From contig NZ_CP119082.1 of the NCBI RefSeq assembly GCF_029027965.1, positions 1,220,001 to 1,284,000 on the forward strand: a stretch of DNA of 64,000 bases, given 5' to 3'. Each line of letters opens with the position of its first letter. Positions within the stretch are counted from its first letter, which is position 1. A model generated the notes under the pieces. That model was not told the origin of the DNA. It did not search any database and saw only the letters and a program-made list of their open reading frames with translations. Of this stretch, positions 7,407-16,373 are shown piece after piece. The position numbers and the translations under genes were made by a program. This stretch comes from Paracoccus sp. S3-43. Its GTDB lineage: Bacteria > Pseudomonadota > Alphaproteobacteria > Rhodobacterales > Rhodobacteraceae.

Positions 7407-8902
7407 GCGGGCTGACCCAGCGCGAACTCGAAAGCTATCTCTGGGGCGCCGCCACCTTGCTGCGCGGCCTCATTGATGCCAGCGATTACAAGCAATACAT
7501 CTTCCCGCTGTTGTTCTTCAAACGCCTGTCCGACGTCTGGGACGGGGATTACCAGCAAGCACTCGAGGAAACCGGGGACGAAGGCTACGCGACCGCCACC
7601 GCCAACGACCGCTTCGTCATTCCCGAAGGCGCACATTGGAATGACGTTCGCGCGGCACCACGCGATGTCGGCCGGGCGCTGCTGTCGGCCTTCCTCGCCA
7701 TCGAGGCCGCGAACCCGGAGCGCCTTCAGGGCGTCTTCGGCAACGCCAACTGGACCGACAAGGCACAGACGCCCGACAGCACACTGAAAAACCTGATCGA
7801 GCATTTCTCCAAGCACGACCTCACCCTTGCCGCCGTGCCCGAGGACGAGCTTGGCAATGGCTACGAATACCTGATCAAGAAATTCGCCGACGACAGCGGC
7901 CATACCGCGCAGGAGTTCTACACCAATCGCACCCTCGTTCACCTGATGGCGCAGATGCTGGAGCCCCTGCCGGGCGAGAGCATCTATGACCCGACCTGCG
8001 GCACCGGCGGCATGCTCATTTCCTGCCTGGCCGAGGTGAAGCGGCGCGGGGGCGACATCCGCACAACCGGCCTTTACGGGCAGGAGCTGATCACCATCAC
8101 CGCCGCCATCGCGCGGATGAACCTGGTCATCCATGGCGTGGACGATTTCCATATCGCCAGCGGCAACACGCTGGCCACGCCCGCCTTCGTGCAGGGGGAT
8201 CGGCTGCGCACCTTCGACGTCGTCCTCGCCAACCCGCCCTATTCCATTAAGAAATGGAACCGCGGCGCGTGGGAGCAGGATGCCTGGGGGCGCAATTTCC
8301 TTGGCACCCCTCCGCAGGGGCGGGCAGACTATGCCTTCTTCCAGCACATCCTGTCGTCGATGCACCCGAAAACCGGGCGCTGTGCGATTCTGTATCCGCA
8401 TGGCGTGCTGTTTCGCAACGAAGAGGCCGAGATGCGGCGCAGGCTGGTCGAATCCGACCGGGTCGAATGCGTGCTGGGGCTGGGGCCGGGGCTGTTCTAC
8501 AACTCGCCGATGGAGGCTTGCGTTGTGATCTGCCGGTCGCAGAAGCCCGAGGCGCGCAAGGGTCGCATCCTGTTCATCGACGCGGTGGCCGAGATAGCGC
8601 GCGAACGGGCGCAAAGCTTTCTGCGCCCCGAACATCAGGCGCGCATCCTGTCGGCATATCACTCCTTTGCCGATGATCCCGGCTTTGCCGCGGTGGCGGA
8701 TGGGGCCGATGTGCTGGCGGCCGACGGTAACCTGTCGATTGCGCGGTATGTGAAGCGGCCCAAAGCGGCGGTGGCGGGCGGTGCCACGCTGGCGGCGACA
8801 TGGGCGGCGTTTGATGAGGATGGGGGCGACTTTTGGACGGGCATGGACGCGCTGGTGGACATGCTCGATGGCCTGACGCCTGCGGAGGATGCCGATGCTT
8901 GA
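7403..8902 (+). CDS. hsdM: Type I restriction-modification methyltransferase subunit M (second copy)
   Basis: A 499-residue paralogue of the preceding gene, starting at an ATG that overlaps its stop. It carries the same architecture: YIFPLLFFKRLSDVWDGDY (~32-50), SAM motif DPTCGTGG (196-203) and catalytic NPPY (277-280). By eye the two proteins share roughly half of their residues, so this is an old duplication or a second acquisition rather than a recent tandem copy. Two HsdM genes in one type I operon is unusual, since the standard enzyme uses two copies of one M subunit. A heterodimeric M2 is possible but unproven. Confidence 0.93.
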   Translation: MSGLTQRELESYLWGAATLLRGLIDASDYKQYIFPLLFFKRLSDVWDGDYQQALEETGDEGYATATANDRFVIPEGAHWNDVRAAPRDVGRALLSAFLAIEAANPERLQGVFGNANWTDKAQTPDSTLKNLIEHFSKHDLTLAAVPEDELGNGYEYLIKKFADDSGHTAQEFYTNRTLVHLMAQMLEPLPGESIYDPTCGTGGMLISCLAEVKRRGGDIRTTGLYGQELITITAAIARMNLVIHGVDDFHIASGNTLATPAFVQGDRLRTFDVVLANPPYSIKKWNRGAWEQDAWGRNFLGTPPQGRADYAFFQHILSSMHPKTGRCAILYPHGVLFRNEEAEMRRRLVESDRVECVLGLGPGLFYNSPMEACVVICRSQKPEARKGRILFIDAVAEIARERAQSFLRPEHQARILSAYHSFADDPGFAAVADGADVLAADGNLSIARYVKRPKAAVAGGATLAATWAAFDEDGGDFWTGMDALVDMLDGLTPAEDADA

Positions 8903-10073
8903 GCGGCCGATTTCCAAGGCGGGGTGGACGCGCGTGCGGTTCGACCAAATCGCCACGCAGATCAACGACCGGGTCGACAACCCCGCCGAGGCCGGGGTGG
9001 ACCGCTATGTCGGGCTGGAACACCTTGATCCCGACAGCCTGCGCATCCGGCGCTGGGGCGAACCCACGGATGTGGAATCGACCAAGCTGCGGTTCCAGCC
9101 GGGTGACATCATCTTTGGCAAGCGCCGGGTCTATCAGCGCAAGGTGGCGGTGGCGGATTTCGAGGGCATCTGTTCGGCACATGCCATGGTGCTGCGCGCC
9201 AAGCCCGGCACGGTGCTGCCCGAGTTTCTGCCCTTCTTTATGCAGAGCGACCTATTCATGGAACGGGCCTTGAGCATCTCTGTCGGGTCGCTGTCACCCA
9301 CGATCAACTGGAAGGCTCTCGCGGCGGAGGAATTCCTGCTGCCGCCGATCCAGGAGCAGGCGCGGTTGGTGGAGGCGTTGTCGGCCTCGCAGGCGTTTGT
9401 GGAAGCTCTCACGAGGCAGCTAGATACAGGTCAAGTCGTCTTTCAAGCGGCAGTAGATGATATCTTTACGCGGTCCGCGCAGCGGGGCGACCACGCTGTC
9501 GCGCCACTAAGCAAACTGGCAAGCAAGATCGTTGATGGCGTTCACCACACGCCAAGCTACACCGAAAGTGGCGTCCCATTCCTGACGGTCGAGAACCTCA
9601 CTCGCGGGCAAGGCATCGATTTTTCGGAGACGCGTTTCGTCTCGGAGACTGATCATGCCGAGTTCATCAAGCGGGCCTACCCTGAAAAAGGCGACGTGTT
9701 GATCTCAAAGGACGGCACACTTGGTATTTCACGAGTCGTGGAAACCAGCCGGCCGTTTAGCATCTTCGTTTCGGTCGCTTTGGTGAAGCCTGTTAGGGGA
9801 CTTCTTGAGCCATGGTTCTTGCGCTTCTACTTTGAGTCCAGTCTCTTCAAGCGCCATATTGGCTCCCGTGTATCAGGCTCTGCGTTGAAGCATATTCACT
9901 TGGTTGATCTGCGGGAAAGCCCGATTCCGGTGATGTCCGTAGAGCGACAAATGGAAGCGTCGCAGTCACTGTCGCAAATTCACGCATCGCTTGAAGCAAT
10001 CGCGCGACGGATTTCGGGCGCGCGGGGCGCATCAAGCCAGATTTTAAGCAAGATCGTGGAGGAGAACGCTTGA
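8895..10073 (+). CDS. hsdS: Type I restriction-modification specificity subunit S
   Basis: A 392-residue specificity subunit. It starts at ATG 8895, six bases after GGAGG; the ATG at 8889 abuts that site. Two target-recognition domains are visible. The first spans about residues 10-180, with the conserved helix end SLSPTINWKALAAEEFLLPPIQEQARLV. The second spans about 190-385, ending HIHLVDLRESPIPVMSVERQMEA. Each half reads part of the split DNA target. Base composition falls from the mid-60s % G+C to about half from roughly base 9410 to the end, matching the second domain, which suggests this domain was exchanged. Confidence 0.92.
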   Translation: MLERPISKAGWTRVRFDQIATQINDRVDNPAEAGVDRYVGLEHLDPDSLRIRRWGEPTDVESTKLRFQPGDIIFGKRRVYQRKVAVADFEGICSAHAMVLRAKPGTVLPEFLPFFMQSDLFMERALSISVGSLSPTINWKALAAEEFLLPPIQEQARLVEALSASQAFVEALTRQLDTGQVVFQAAVDDIFTRSAQRGDHAVAPLSKLASKIVDGVHHTPSYTESGVPFLTVENLTRGQGIDFSETRFVSETDHAEFIKRAYPEKGDVLISKDGTLGISRVVETSRPFSIFVSVALVKPVRGLLEPWFLRFYFESSLFKRHIGSRVSGSALKHIHLVDLRESPIPVMSVERQMEASQSLSQIHASLEAIARRISGARGASSQILSKIVEENA

Positions 10074-13033
10074 CCTTCACCGAAGGCAACACCGTCGAAG
10101 CCCATCTGCGCGACCTGCTCGCGGGCGCGGCCTCGGCCCGTCCAGCGCAGCTCTCCATCGGCCTCGCACGCACAGGCGGCCGGATCGCGGGCCTCGGCTG
10201 GCATTACGTCGCCCCCGCCGACCTTCCCCGCCAGCCGCAAGAGGTGCTGGTCGAACCCCACCTGCGCGACGCCCTGATCCGCCTGAACCCCGACATCGCC
10301 GCCAACCCCGGCCGGGCCGATGACGTGCTCTACCGCCTGCGCGCCATCATCATGGGCGCGCGGTCGGACGGCCTGGTGAAGGCGAACGAGGAACTTGCCG
10401 CGTGGCTGCTGGGCGAACGCTCCATGCCCTTCGGCGCGAATGGCGAACACGTCACCATCCGCCTGATAGATTTCGACGATATCGAGAAGAACAGCTTCGT
10501 CATCACCCAGCAGTTCATCATCCGGGCGGGCAAGACCGAAAAGCGCGCCGATCTGGTGCTGCTGGTCAACGGCATTCCGCTGGTCCTGATCGAGGCCAAG
10601 ACGCCGGTGCGGGCCAGCCAAAGCTGGCTCGACGCCGCCATTCAGGTCCATGAAGACTACGAAAAGAATGTCCCGGAGCTGTTCGTGCCCAACGTCTTCT
10701 CAGTCGCGACCGAGGGCAAGGAGTTCCGCTACGGCTCGGTCCGGATGCCGGTCGACATGTGGGGCCCTTGGCGCGACGGCGACGGGCCACAGACGATGGG
10801 CGCGGTGGAAAAGGCCGCCACCTCGATGCTGCGCCCGGCGATGGTGCTCGACATGCTCGACAGCTTCACGGCGTTCGCCACGCAGAAGGGCAAGCACCGC
10901 ATCAAGATCATCGCCCGCTATCAGCAGGTGGACGGCGTGAACAAGATCGTCGCGCGCGTGGTGGCGGGCCAGCCGCGCAAGGGGCTGATCTGGCACTTCC
11001 AGGGGTCGGGCAAATCGCTGCTGATGCTGTTCGCTGCGCGCAAGCTGCGACTTCATCCGGCGCTGAAGAACCCCACGGTGCTGATCGTGGTGGACCGGAT
11101 CGATCTGGACAGTCAGATCTCGGGCACCTTCTATGCGGCCGACATGGCCAACATGGTGCGCACGGAAAGCCGCAAGGAACTGGCCGATCTGCTGGGCAAG
11201 GATGCGCGGAAGGTGGTGATTACCACGATCCACAAGTTCGCCGAGGCGGACGGCGTGCTGAACGACCGCGACAACATCATCGTGCTGGTGGACGAGGCGC
11301 ACCGCACGCAGGAAGGCGATCTGGGCCGCAAGATGCGTGAAGCGCTGCCCAACGCGTTCCTTTTCGGCCTGACCGGCACGCCCATCAACCGCGCCGACAA
11401 GAACACCTTCTACGCCTTCGGTGCCGATACCGACGAAGGCGGCTACATGAGCCGCTATGGCCTGAACGACTCCATCCGCGACGGGGCGACGAAGGAGCTG
11501 CATTTCGAGCCGCGCCTGGTGGACCTGCACATCGACCAGAAGGCCATCGAGGAGGCCTATGCCGAGCTGACGCAGGGTCTGACCGACGAGGACCGGGATC
11601 GGCTGGGCAAGGCGGCGGCCAAGATGTCGATCCTGGTCAAGGCGCCTGAACGCATCCGCGCGATTTGCGGCGACATCGCCAAGCACTTCCAGGAGAAGGT
11701 CGCCCCGAACGGCTTTGGCGCGCAGGTGGTGACCTTCGACCGTGAGAGTTGTCTGCTCTACAAGCAGGAACTCGACCGCCACCTGCCGCCCGAGGTTTCC
11801 GACGTGGTGATCTCGGTCAACAGCGGCGAGCCGGAATATGCGGCCTTCAAGCGCGACCGGGATGCCGAGGAGAAGCTGCTCGACCGCTTCCGCGATCCCA
11901 AGGACCCGCTGAAGATCATCATCGTGACGTCGAAGCTGCTGACCGGCTTCGACGCGCCGATCCTGCAGACGATGTATCTGGACAAGCCGCTGCGCGACCA
12001 CACGCTGCTGCAGGCGATCTGTCGGACGAACCGCCCCTATGGCGAGCAGAAGACGCACGGCCTGATCGTCGACTACCTCGGCATCTTCGACGACGTAGCG
12101 CAGGCGCTGAAGTTCGACGAGGAAGGCGTGCAAAAGGCGGTATCGAACATCGCCGAGTTGATCAACGCCCTGCCGACCGCCCTGCAGAAGTGCCTCGCCT
12201 ATTTCGCGGGAGTAGACCGAAGCCTGACCGGCTACGAGGGCCTGATCGCCGCGCAGGAATGTATCCCGAACAACGACCTGCGCGACGCCTTTGCGGCCGA
12301 TTTCAGCGTTCTGGCGCGTATCTGGGAGGCGCTGTCGCCTGATCCGGTGCTGACGCAGTACGAGACCGACTATCGCTGGCTGGCGCAGGTCTACGAGTCG
12401 CTGAAACCCTCCAGCGGCACAGGGCGGCTGCTTTGGCATCGGCTGGGCGCCAAGACCATCGAGCTGATCCACGAAAACGTCCACGTCGATGCGGTGCGGG
12501 ATGATCTCGACACGCTGGTTCTGGATGCCGAGCTGCTGGAGGCCGTCCTCGGCAATCCGGACCCCGAAAAGAAGGCCAAGGAAATCTCGGTCAAGCTGGC
12601 GGGCCGCCTACGGAAGCATGCGGGCAATCCGAAGTTCAAGGCGCTAGGCGAGCGCCTGGAGGACCTGAAAAACCGGCATCAGCAGGGTCTTCTGCTGTCG
12701 ATCGACTTCCTGAAGGAGCTTCTGGCGCTGGCAAAAGACGTGGTGAAGACCGAACGCGAGACACCGGAAGAAGAGGATATCGACCGGGGCAAGGCGGCGT
12801 TGACCGAGTTGTTCGAGGAAGCCCGGAACGGCGACACGCCGGTGATGGTCAAGCGGGTTGTGGACGATATCGACGAGATCGTGCGCGCGGTCCGTTTCGA
12901 TGGCTGGCAGGCCACGCACGCGGGTGAACGCGAAGTCAAGAAGGCGCTTCGCCAGACCCTCTTCCGCTTCAAGCTGCATCAGGACGCCGAGCTGTTCGAG
13001 AAGGCATACGGCTACATTCGCGAGTATTACTGA
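10070..13033 (+). CDS. hsdR: Type I restriction endonuclease subunit R
   Basis: A 987-residue motor-nuclease subunit. It starts at a TTG overlapping the hsdS stop, with GGAGGAG upstream. The nuclease motif is D161 with E175-x-K177 (ADLVLLVN...VLIEAK). The SF2 helicase part has Walker A QGSGKS (311-316) and DEAH (408-411), followed by FGLTGTPINRADKNT. The C-terminal helical region continues to the expected length. It would translocate and cut DNA that lacks host methylation. All key residues are present, so restriction is probably active. Confidence 0.95.
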   Translation: MTFTEGNTVEAHLRDLLAGAASARPAQLSIGLARTGGRIAGLGWHYVAPADLPRQPQEVLVEPHLRDALIRLNPDIAANPGRADDVLYRLRAIIMGARSDGLVKANEELAAWLLGERSMPFGANGEHVTIRLIDFDDIEKNSFVITQQFIIRAGKTEKRADLVLLVNGIPLVLIEAKTPVRASQSWLDAAIQVHEDYEKNVPELFVPNVFSVATEGKEFRYGSVRMPVDMWGPWRDGDGPQTMGAVEKAATSMLRPAMVLDMLDSFTAFATQKGKHRIKIIARYQQVDGVNKIVARVVAGQPRKGLIWHFQGSGKSLLMLFAARKLRLHPALKNPTVLIVVDRIDLDSQISGTFYAADMANMVRTESRKELADLLGKDARKVVITTIHKFAEADGVLNDRDNIIVLVDEAHRTQEGDLGRKMREALPNAFLFGLTGTPINRADKNTFYAFGADTDEGGYMSRYGLNDSIRDGATKELHFEPRLVDLHIDQKAIEEAYAELTQGLTDEDRDRLGKAAAKMSILVKAPERIRAICGDIAKHFQEKVAPNGFGAQVVTFDRESCLLYKQELDRHLPPEVSDVVISVNSGEPEYAAFKRDRDAEEKLLDRFRDPKDPLKIIIVTSKLLTGFDAPILQTMYLDKPLRDHTLLQAICRTNRPYGEQKTHGLIVDYLGIFDDVAQALKFDEEGVQKAVSNIAELINALPTALQKCLAYFAGVDRSLTGYEGLIAAQECIPNNDLRDAFAADFSVLARIWEALSPDPVLTQYETDYRWLAQVYESLKPSSGTGRLLWHRLGAKTIELIHENVHVDAVRDDLDTLVLDAELLEAVLGNPDPEKKAKEISVKLAGRLRKHAGNPKFKALGERLEDLKNRHQQGLLLSIDFLKELLALAKDVVKTERETPEEEDIDRGKAALTELFEEARNGDTPVMVKRVVDDIDEIVRAVRFDGWQATHAGEREVKKALRQTLFRFKLHQDAELFEKAYGYIREYY

Positions 13034-13035
13034 AC

Positions 13036-13998
13036 ATGAAGGAGTTGCTCGACAACGCGGTGCTTTCGATCGAGCTCGGAGTTGAGGACTACCAGACAGG
13101 CGACGAGCGTCGTGTGCTGTCCGCCATCCGGAACCTTTACGCCGGCGTCCTGCTGCTATGCAAACAGGTGCTTTGGAACGAGTCGCCGCCAGGAACAGAC
13201 GGCTCACTGATCTACAAGGATCTCGTTCCGCGAAAGATAGATGGCCGCGTTCTCATGGTGCCTAAGAAGCCACACCGGAACACGGTTGACCGACAACAGA
13301 TCGAGGAACGTTTCAAGGAGCTGGGGCTCAATCTCGACTGGTCAAAGCTCCAGGAGCTTGCTCGGATCAGAAATGATGTCGAGCATCTGTTCATGACGGT
13401 AAAACCTGCGATTGCGAAAGAAGCTCTTGCTTCGGCCATGCCAGTCATCGAGCAGCTGTTGGTGGGGCACCTTCAGGAAGAGCCCGCACACCTCTTCAGA
13501 GATGGTGTCTGGAAGTCACTTCTTGAGAATAGGGATGTTTTTGATCAGCAGCAGGTGAGATGCACTGAATCGTTCCGGAACATGAACTGGGAGTTTGAGA
13601 CCCTCGTTGAAGCGGTCACAGAACTCAGGTGCTCGAATTGTGGATCCTCTCTGGTTCGGCAGATTGATTCCGACAATCAGAGCTTCGAGGCAATGGAGAT
13701 CGATTGCGCGGAGTGCGGCGAGGCATTGGATCGTGAGGATGTTTTCGAGGCTGCAATCGGCGAGTCTGTGGCAAGCGACGCATACATCGCCATGACGGAC
13801 GGCGGAGAACCGCCAGTTACAACCTGTCCCGAATGCCATCGTGAAAGCTGGGTGAACGGAGAAGGTTGCGTCCTCTGCCCGGGCGCTGATCTGACATGTT
13901 CAATGTGCGGAGAGGAGTTCAATCCAGACGACTTCAACTATGACGCGGGCATGTGTTCATACTGCGCATGGCGAATGGACAAGGTCATGCGCGAGTAG
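13036..13998 (+). CDS. HEPN-like protein with C-terminal zinc ribbons, RM-associated
   Basis: A 320-residue protein starting 2 bases after the hsdR stop, so it is almost certainly in the RM operon. The N-terminal ~150 residues are helical and include LARIRNDVEHLF: Arg112 and His117 form an R-x4-H motif typical of HEPN ribonucleases. The second half has many cysteine pairs: CSNC, CAEC, CPEC, CVLC, CSMC and CSYC, arranged as several zinc ribbons with acidic linkers. Base composition is lower in G+C than the hsd genes. It may be an RNA-targeting back-up effector or a sensor attached to the restriction system. I do not recognise a named family; HEPN is a motif-level inference. Confidence 0.7.
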   Translation: MKELLDNAVLSIELGVEDYQTGDERRVLSAIRNLYAGVLLLCKQVLWNESPPGTDGSLIYKDLVPRKIDGRVLMVPKKPHRNTVDRQQIEERFKELGLNLDWSKLQELARIRNDVEHLFMTVKPAIAKEALASAMPVIEQLLVGHLQEEPAHLFRDGVWKSLLENRDVFDQQQVRCTESFRNMNWEFETLVEAVTELRCSNCGSSLVRQIDSDNQSFEAMEIDCAECGEALDREDVFEAAIGESVASDAYIAMTDGGEPPVTTCPECHRESWVNGEGCVLCPGADLTCSMCGEEFNPDDFNYDAGMCSYCAWRMDKVMRE

Positions 13999-14034
13999 CT
14001 CATCTGGGTTCTTCACTGTCGCCACCCGGCAAAG

Positions 14035-14117
14035 TTCGATTTCTGTTCCACGCGGCAAATGCCCCTGAAATCGAAGTGTTTTGCGGGACACCTGATAAAA
14101 CCTTGTTTTATCAGGTG
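14035..14117. repeat. Two nested inverted repeats at the island edge
   Basis: TTCGATTTC (14035-14043) and GAAATCGAA (14067-14075) form a 9-bp inverted repeat. Next to it CACCTGATAAAA (14089-14100) and TTTTATCAGGTG (14106-14117) form a perfect 12-bp hairpin with a 5-base loop. The hairpin lies about 90 bases after the HEPN-like gene. It may act as a terminator on either strand or be a binding site used by the mobile element. Confidence 0.7.
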
Positions 14118-14246
14118 CTTGCAAAAACGTCACCGAAATGACGAAGGCAACAGGTCCAGAGAATATCGGCCCTGAGAGACCGCTTCCGAGCCCCTTGGCG
14201 CAGCGGCCAGGGCTCAGCTCCACCCGCATAACCCTCGAAAACAACG

Positions 14247-14269
14247 GAAAAATCCGGCCGGAGCCGGAT
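14247..14269 (-). terminator. Rho-independent terminator of tRNA-Ser
   Basis: On the minus strand ATCCGGC, a TCCG loop and GCCGGAT form a 7-bp stem followed by five T residues, about 27 bases past the 3' end of the tRNA-Ser gene. Confidence 0.75.
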
Positions 14270-14295
14270 CGGGAGAACCCTTTCGCAACGGCAAG

Positions 14296-14385
14296 TGGCG
14301 GAGCAGGTGGGATTCGAACCCACGGGACCATCTCTGGCCCGGCGGTTTTCAAGACCGCTGCCTTAGACCGCTCGGCCACTGCTCC
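14296..14385 (-). tRNA. tRNA-Ser (anticodon UGA)
   Basis: On the minus strand the acceptor GGAGCAG pairs with CTGCTCC and is followed by G and an encoded CCA. The anticodon loop reads CTTGAAA, giving UGA, and the T arm has GGTTCGAATCC. The long variable arm (about 14-16 bases, GGGCCAGAGATGGTCCC region) is typical of class II serine tRNAs. The gene lies just downstream of edd. Its 3' end faces the accessory island, a frequent integration target. Confidence 0.97.
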
Positions 14386-14430
14386 GTGGGGCGTGGGTAA
14401 ACACTGGCAGGGAGGTTGCCAAGTCCAAGA

Positions 14431-16233
14431 TCACACCACAACGCCTGCGCCCTCGGTCGCGGGGCCGGCGACGGCGCGGAAGGCGGCGAACAGTTCGCGG
14501 CCCATGCCCTGGCTGCCGGGGGCGGGGTCGAAGACCGCGGCGGGGCGGGATTCGAAGTCGGGGGCAAGGCAGTCGATCCTCCCGCCAGCCGCGTCCAGGC
14601 GGATGACATCGCCGTCCTGCACGCGGGCCAGGGGGCCGCCCACCGACGCCTCGGGCGAGATGTGAATGGCGGCGGGAACCTTGCCGGAGGCGCCGGACAT
14701 GCGGCCGTCGGTCAGCAGCGCGACCTTCAGCCCGCGATCCTGCAAGACGGCCAGGATCGGGGTCAGGGAATGCAGTTCGGGCATCCCGTTGGCGCGCGGC
14801 CCCTGGAAGCGGACGACGACGATGGTGTCTTCGGTGAACTCGCCCGCCTTGAAGGCCGCCTTCACCTGTTCCTGGTCAAAGAACACGCGGGCCTTCGCCT
14901 CGATGAGGTGGCGTTCGGGGGCGACGGCGCTGATCTTGATGACGCCCCGGCCCAGATTGCCTTGAAGCTGCTTCAGCCCGCCGCTGCGCGCGAAGGGATC
15001 GTGGGCGGGGCGGAGGATCTTGTCGTTCAGGGTCTGGCGGGATCCGTCCTCCCATCGGATGCGGTCTCCGTCCAGCTTCGGCTCGGCGGTATAGCCGCCC
15101 AGGCCGGTGCCGTTGATGGTCTTCACGTCGGGATGCAGCAGGCCCGCGTCCAGCAATTGCCCGATCATGTAGCCGATGCCGCCCGCCGCGTGGAAATGGT
15201 TCACGTCCGCCAGCCCGTTGGGATAGACGCGGGCCATCAGCGGCACGGATTCGGAAATGTCGTGGAAATCCTCGATGTCGATCAGGATGCCCGCGGCCTT
15301 GGCCATGGCGGGGATGTGCATCACCAGGTTGGTGGATCCGCCCGTCGCCATCAGGCCGACGATGCCGTTGACGAAGGCCTTTTCGTCCAGAACCTCGCCG
15401 GCGGGCAGGAAGTCGTTGCCCAGGCGGGTGATGGCCGCGGCGCGTTCGACGCCCGCGACGGTCAGCGCGTCGCGCAGGGGGGTGTTGGGGTTCACGAAGC
15501 TGCTGCCGGGCAGGTGCAGGCCCATGAACTCCATCAGCATCTGGTTGCTGTTCGCGGTGCCGTAGAAGGTGCAGGTGCCAGGGCTGTGATAGGACGCCAT
15601 CTCGGCCGCCATCAGCGCGTCGCGGCCGATCTCGCCTGCGGCGAATTGCTGGCGGATGCGGGATTTTTCGTCGTTGGGCAGGCCCGAGGGCATCGGACCG
15701 GCGGGCAAGAACACCGCCGGGATATGGCCGAAGGTCGCCGCCGCCATCACCAGGCCGGGCACGATCTTGTCGCAGACGCCCAGATACAGCGCCGCGTCGA
15801 AACAGTCGTGGGACAGCGCCACACCCGCCGCCAGGGCGATCACGTCGCGGGAAAACAGCGACAGTTCCATCCCCGCGCGGCCCTGAGTCACGCCGTCGCA
15901 CATGGCGGGGACGCCGCCCGCGACCTGGACGGTGGCGCCCGCCGCCTGGCCCGCGCGGCGGATCAGGTCGGGATAGCGTTCATAGGGCTGGTGGGCGGAC
16001 AGCATGTCGTTATAGGCCGTGATCACGCCGATATTCGGCTTGCGCGACAGGGCGAGGTCGTCCTTGTCGGGCATGGCGGCATAGGCATGGGCCTGGTTGC
16101 CGCAGGACAGATGGGCGCGGCGCGGCCCATCCTCGGCGGCGCGGGCGATCTTGGTCAGATAGGCGTCCCGCGTGGTCCGGGACCGGGCGCGGATCCTGTC
16201 GGTAACGCGGTCGATGGTGGCGTGCAGGGTCAT
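14431..16233 (-). CDS. edd: Phosphogluconate dehydratase
   Basis: A 600-residue enzyme of the IlvD/Edd family that converts 6-phosphogluconate to 2-keto-3-deoxy-6-phosphogluconate in the Entner-Doudoroff pathway. Recognisable segments are [54 protein letters not shown] and [12 protein letters not shown], whose cysteines would hold the 4Fe-4S cluster, and [12 protein letters not shown]; the C-terminal part has [23 protein letters not shown]. It is complete and starts with GGAGCCAGCC before the ATG. The eda aldolase is not in the window. A LacI-type palindrome lies 33 bases upstream of the start. Confidence 0.96.
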   Translation of the reverse strand: MTLHATIDRVTDRIRARSRTTRDAYLTKIARAAEDGPRRAHLSCGNQAHAYAAMPDKDDLALSRKPNIGVITAYNDMLSAHQPYERYPDLIRRAGQAAGATVQVAGGVPAMCDGVTQGRAGMELSLFSRDVIALAAGVALSHDCFDAALYLGVCDKIVPGLVMAAATFGHIPAVFLPAGPMPSGLPNDEKSRIRQQFAAGEIGRDALMAAEMASYHSPGTCTFYGTANSNQMLMEFMGLHLPGSSFVNPNTPLRDALTVAGVERAAAITRLGNDFLPAGEVLDEKAFVNGIVGLMATGGSTNLVMHIPAMAKAAGILIDIEDFHDISESVPLMARVYPNGLADVNHFHAAGGIGYMIGQLLDAGLLHPDVKTINGTGLGGYTAEPKLDGDRIRWEDGSRQTLNDKILRPAHDPFARSGGLKQLQGNLGRGVIKISAVAPERHLIEAKARVFFDQEQVKAAFKAGEFTEDTIVVVRFQGPRANGMPELHSLTPILAVLQDRGLKVALLTDGRMSGASGKVPAAIHISPEASVGGPLARVQDGDVIRLDAAGGRIDCLAPDFESRPAAVFDPAPGSQGMGRELFAAFRAVAGPATEGAGVVV

Positions 16234-16265
16234 GGCTGGCTCCTTCTTCCAAAGAGTATATACGC

Positions 16266-16279
16266 TGTTAGCGTTAACG
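16266..16279. promoter_or_regulatory. LacI-type operator upstream of edd
   Basis: TGTTAGCGTTAACG is a near-palindrome with a central CG, typical of LacI-family operators. It matches, on the opposite strand, 13 of the 14 bases of the site before zwf (18117-18130). The position, 33-46 bases upstream of the edd start, suits repression of edd. The regulator is not in the window. Confidence 0.7.
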
Positions 16280-16373
16280 GTTCAACAGTGCTTGTTGCGG
16301 CGGCTGGGATCGCGCGACGGCCTTGTGCCGGGCGGGGCGCCATGCCAGATCCGGGGCGCGAAAGGATGTCCCG

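Noticed and set aside
7403..8902. Second hsdM as a recent tandem duplication or assembly artefact
   Set aside because: The two M proteins differ throughout, including around the catalytic motifs, so they are not copies of one sequence.
10700..12484. 594-codon minus-strand open frame
   Set aside because: Antisense shadow of hsdR, which has all its catalytic motifs.
16254..16290. Riboswitch or leader structure before edd
   Set aside because: The gap is short and the palindrome is better explained as a protein-binding operator.
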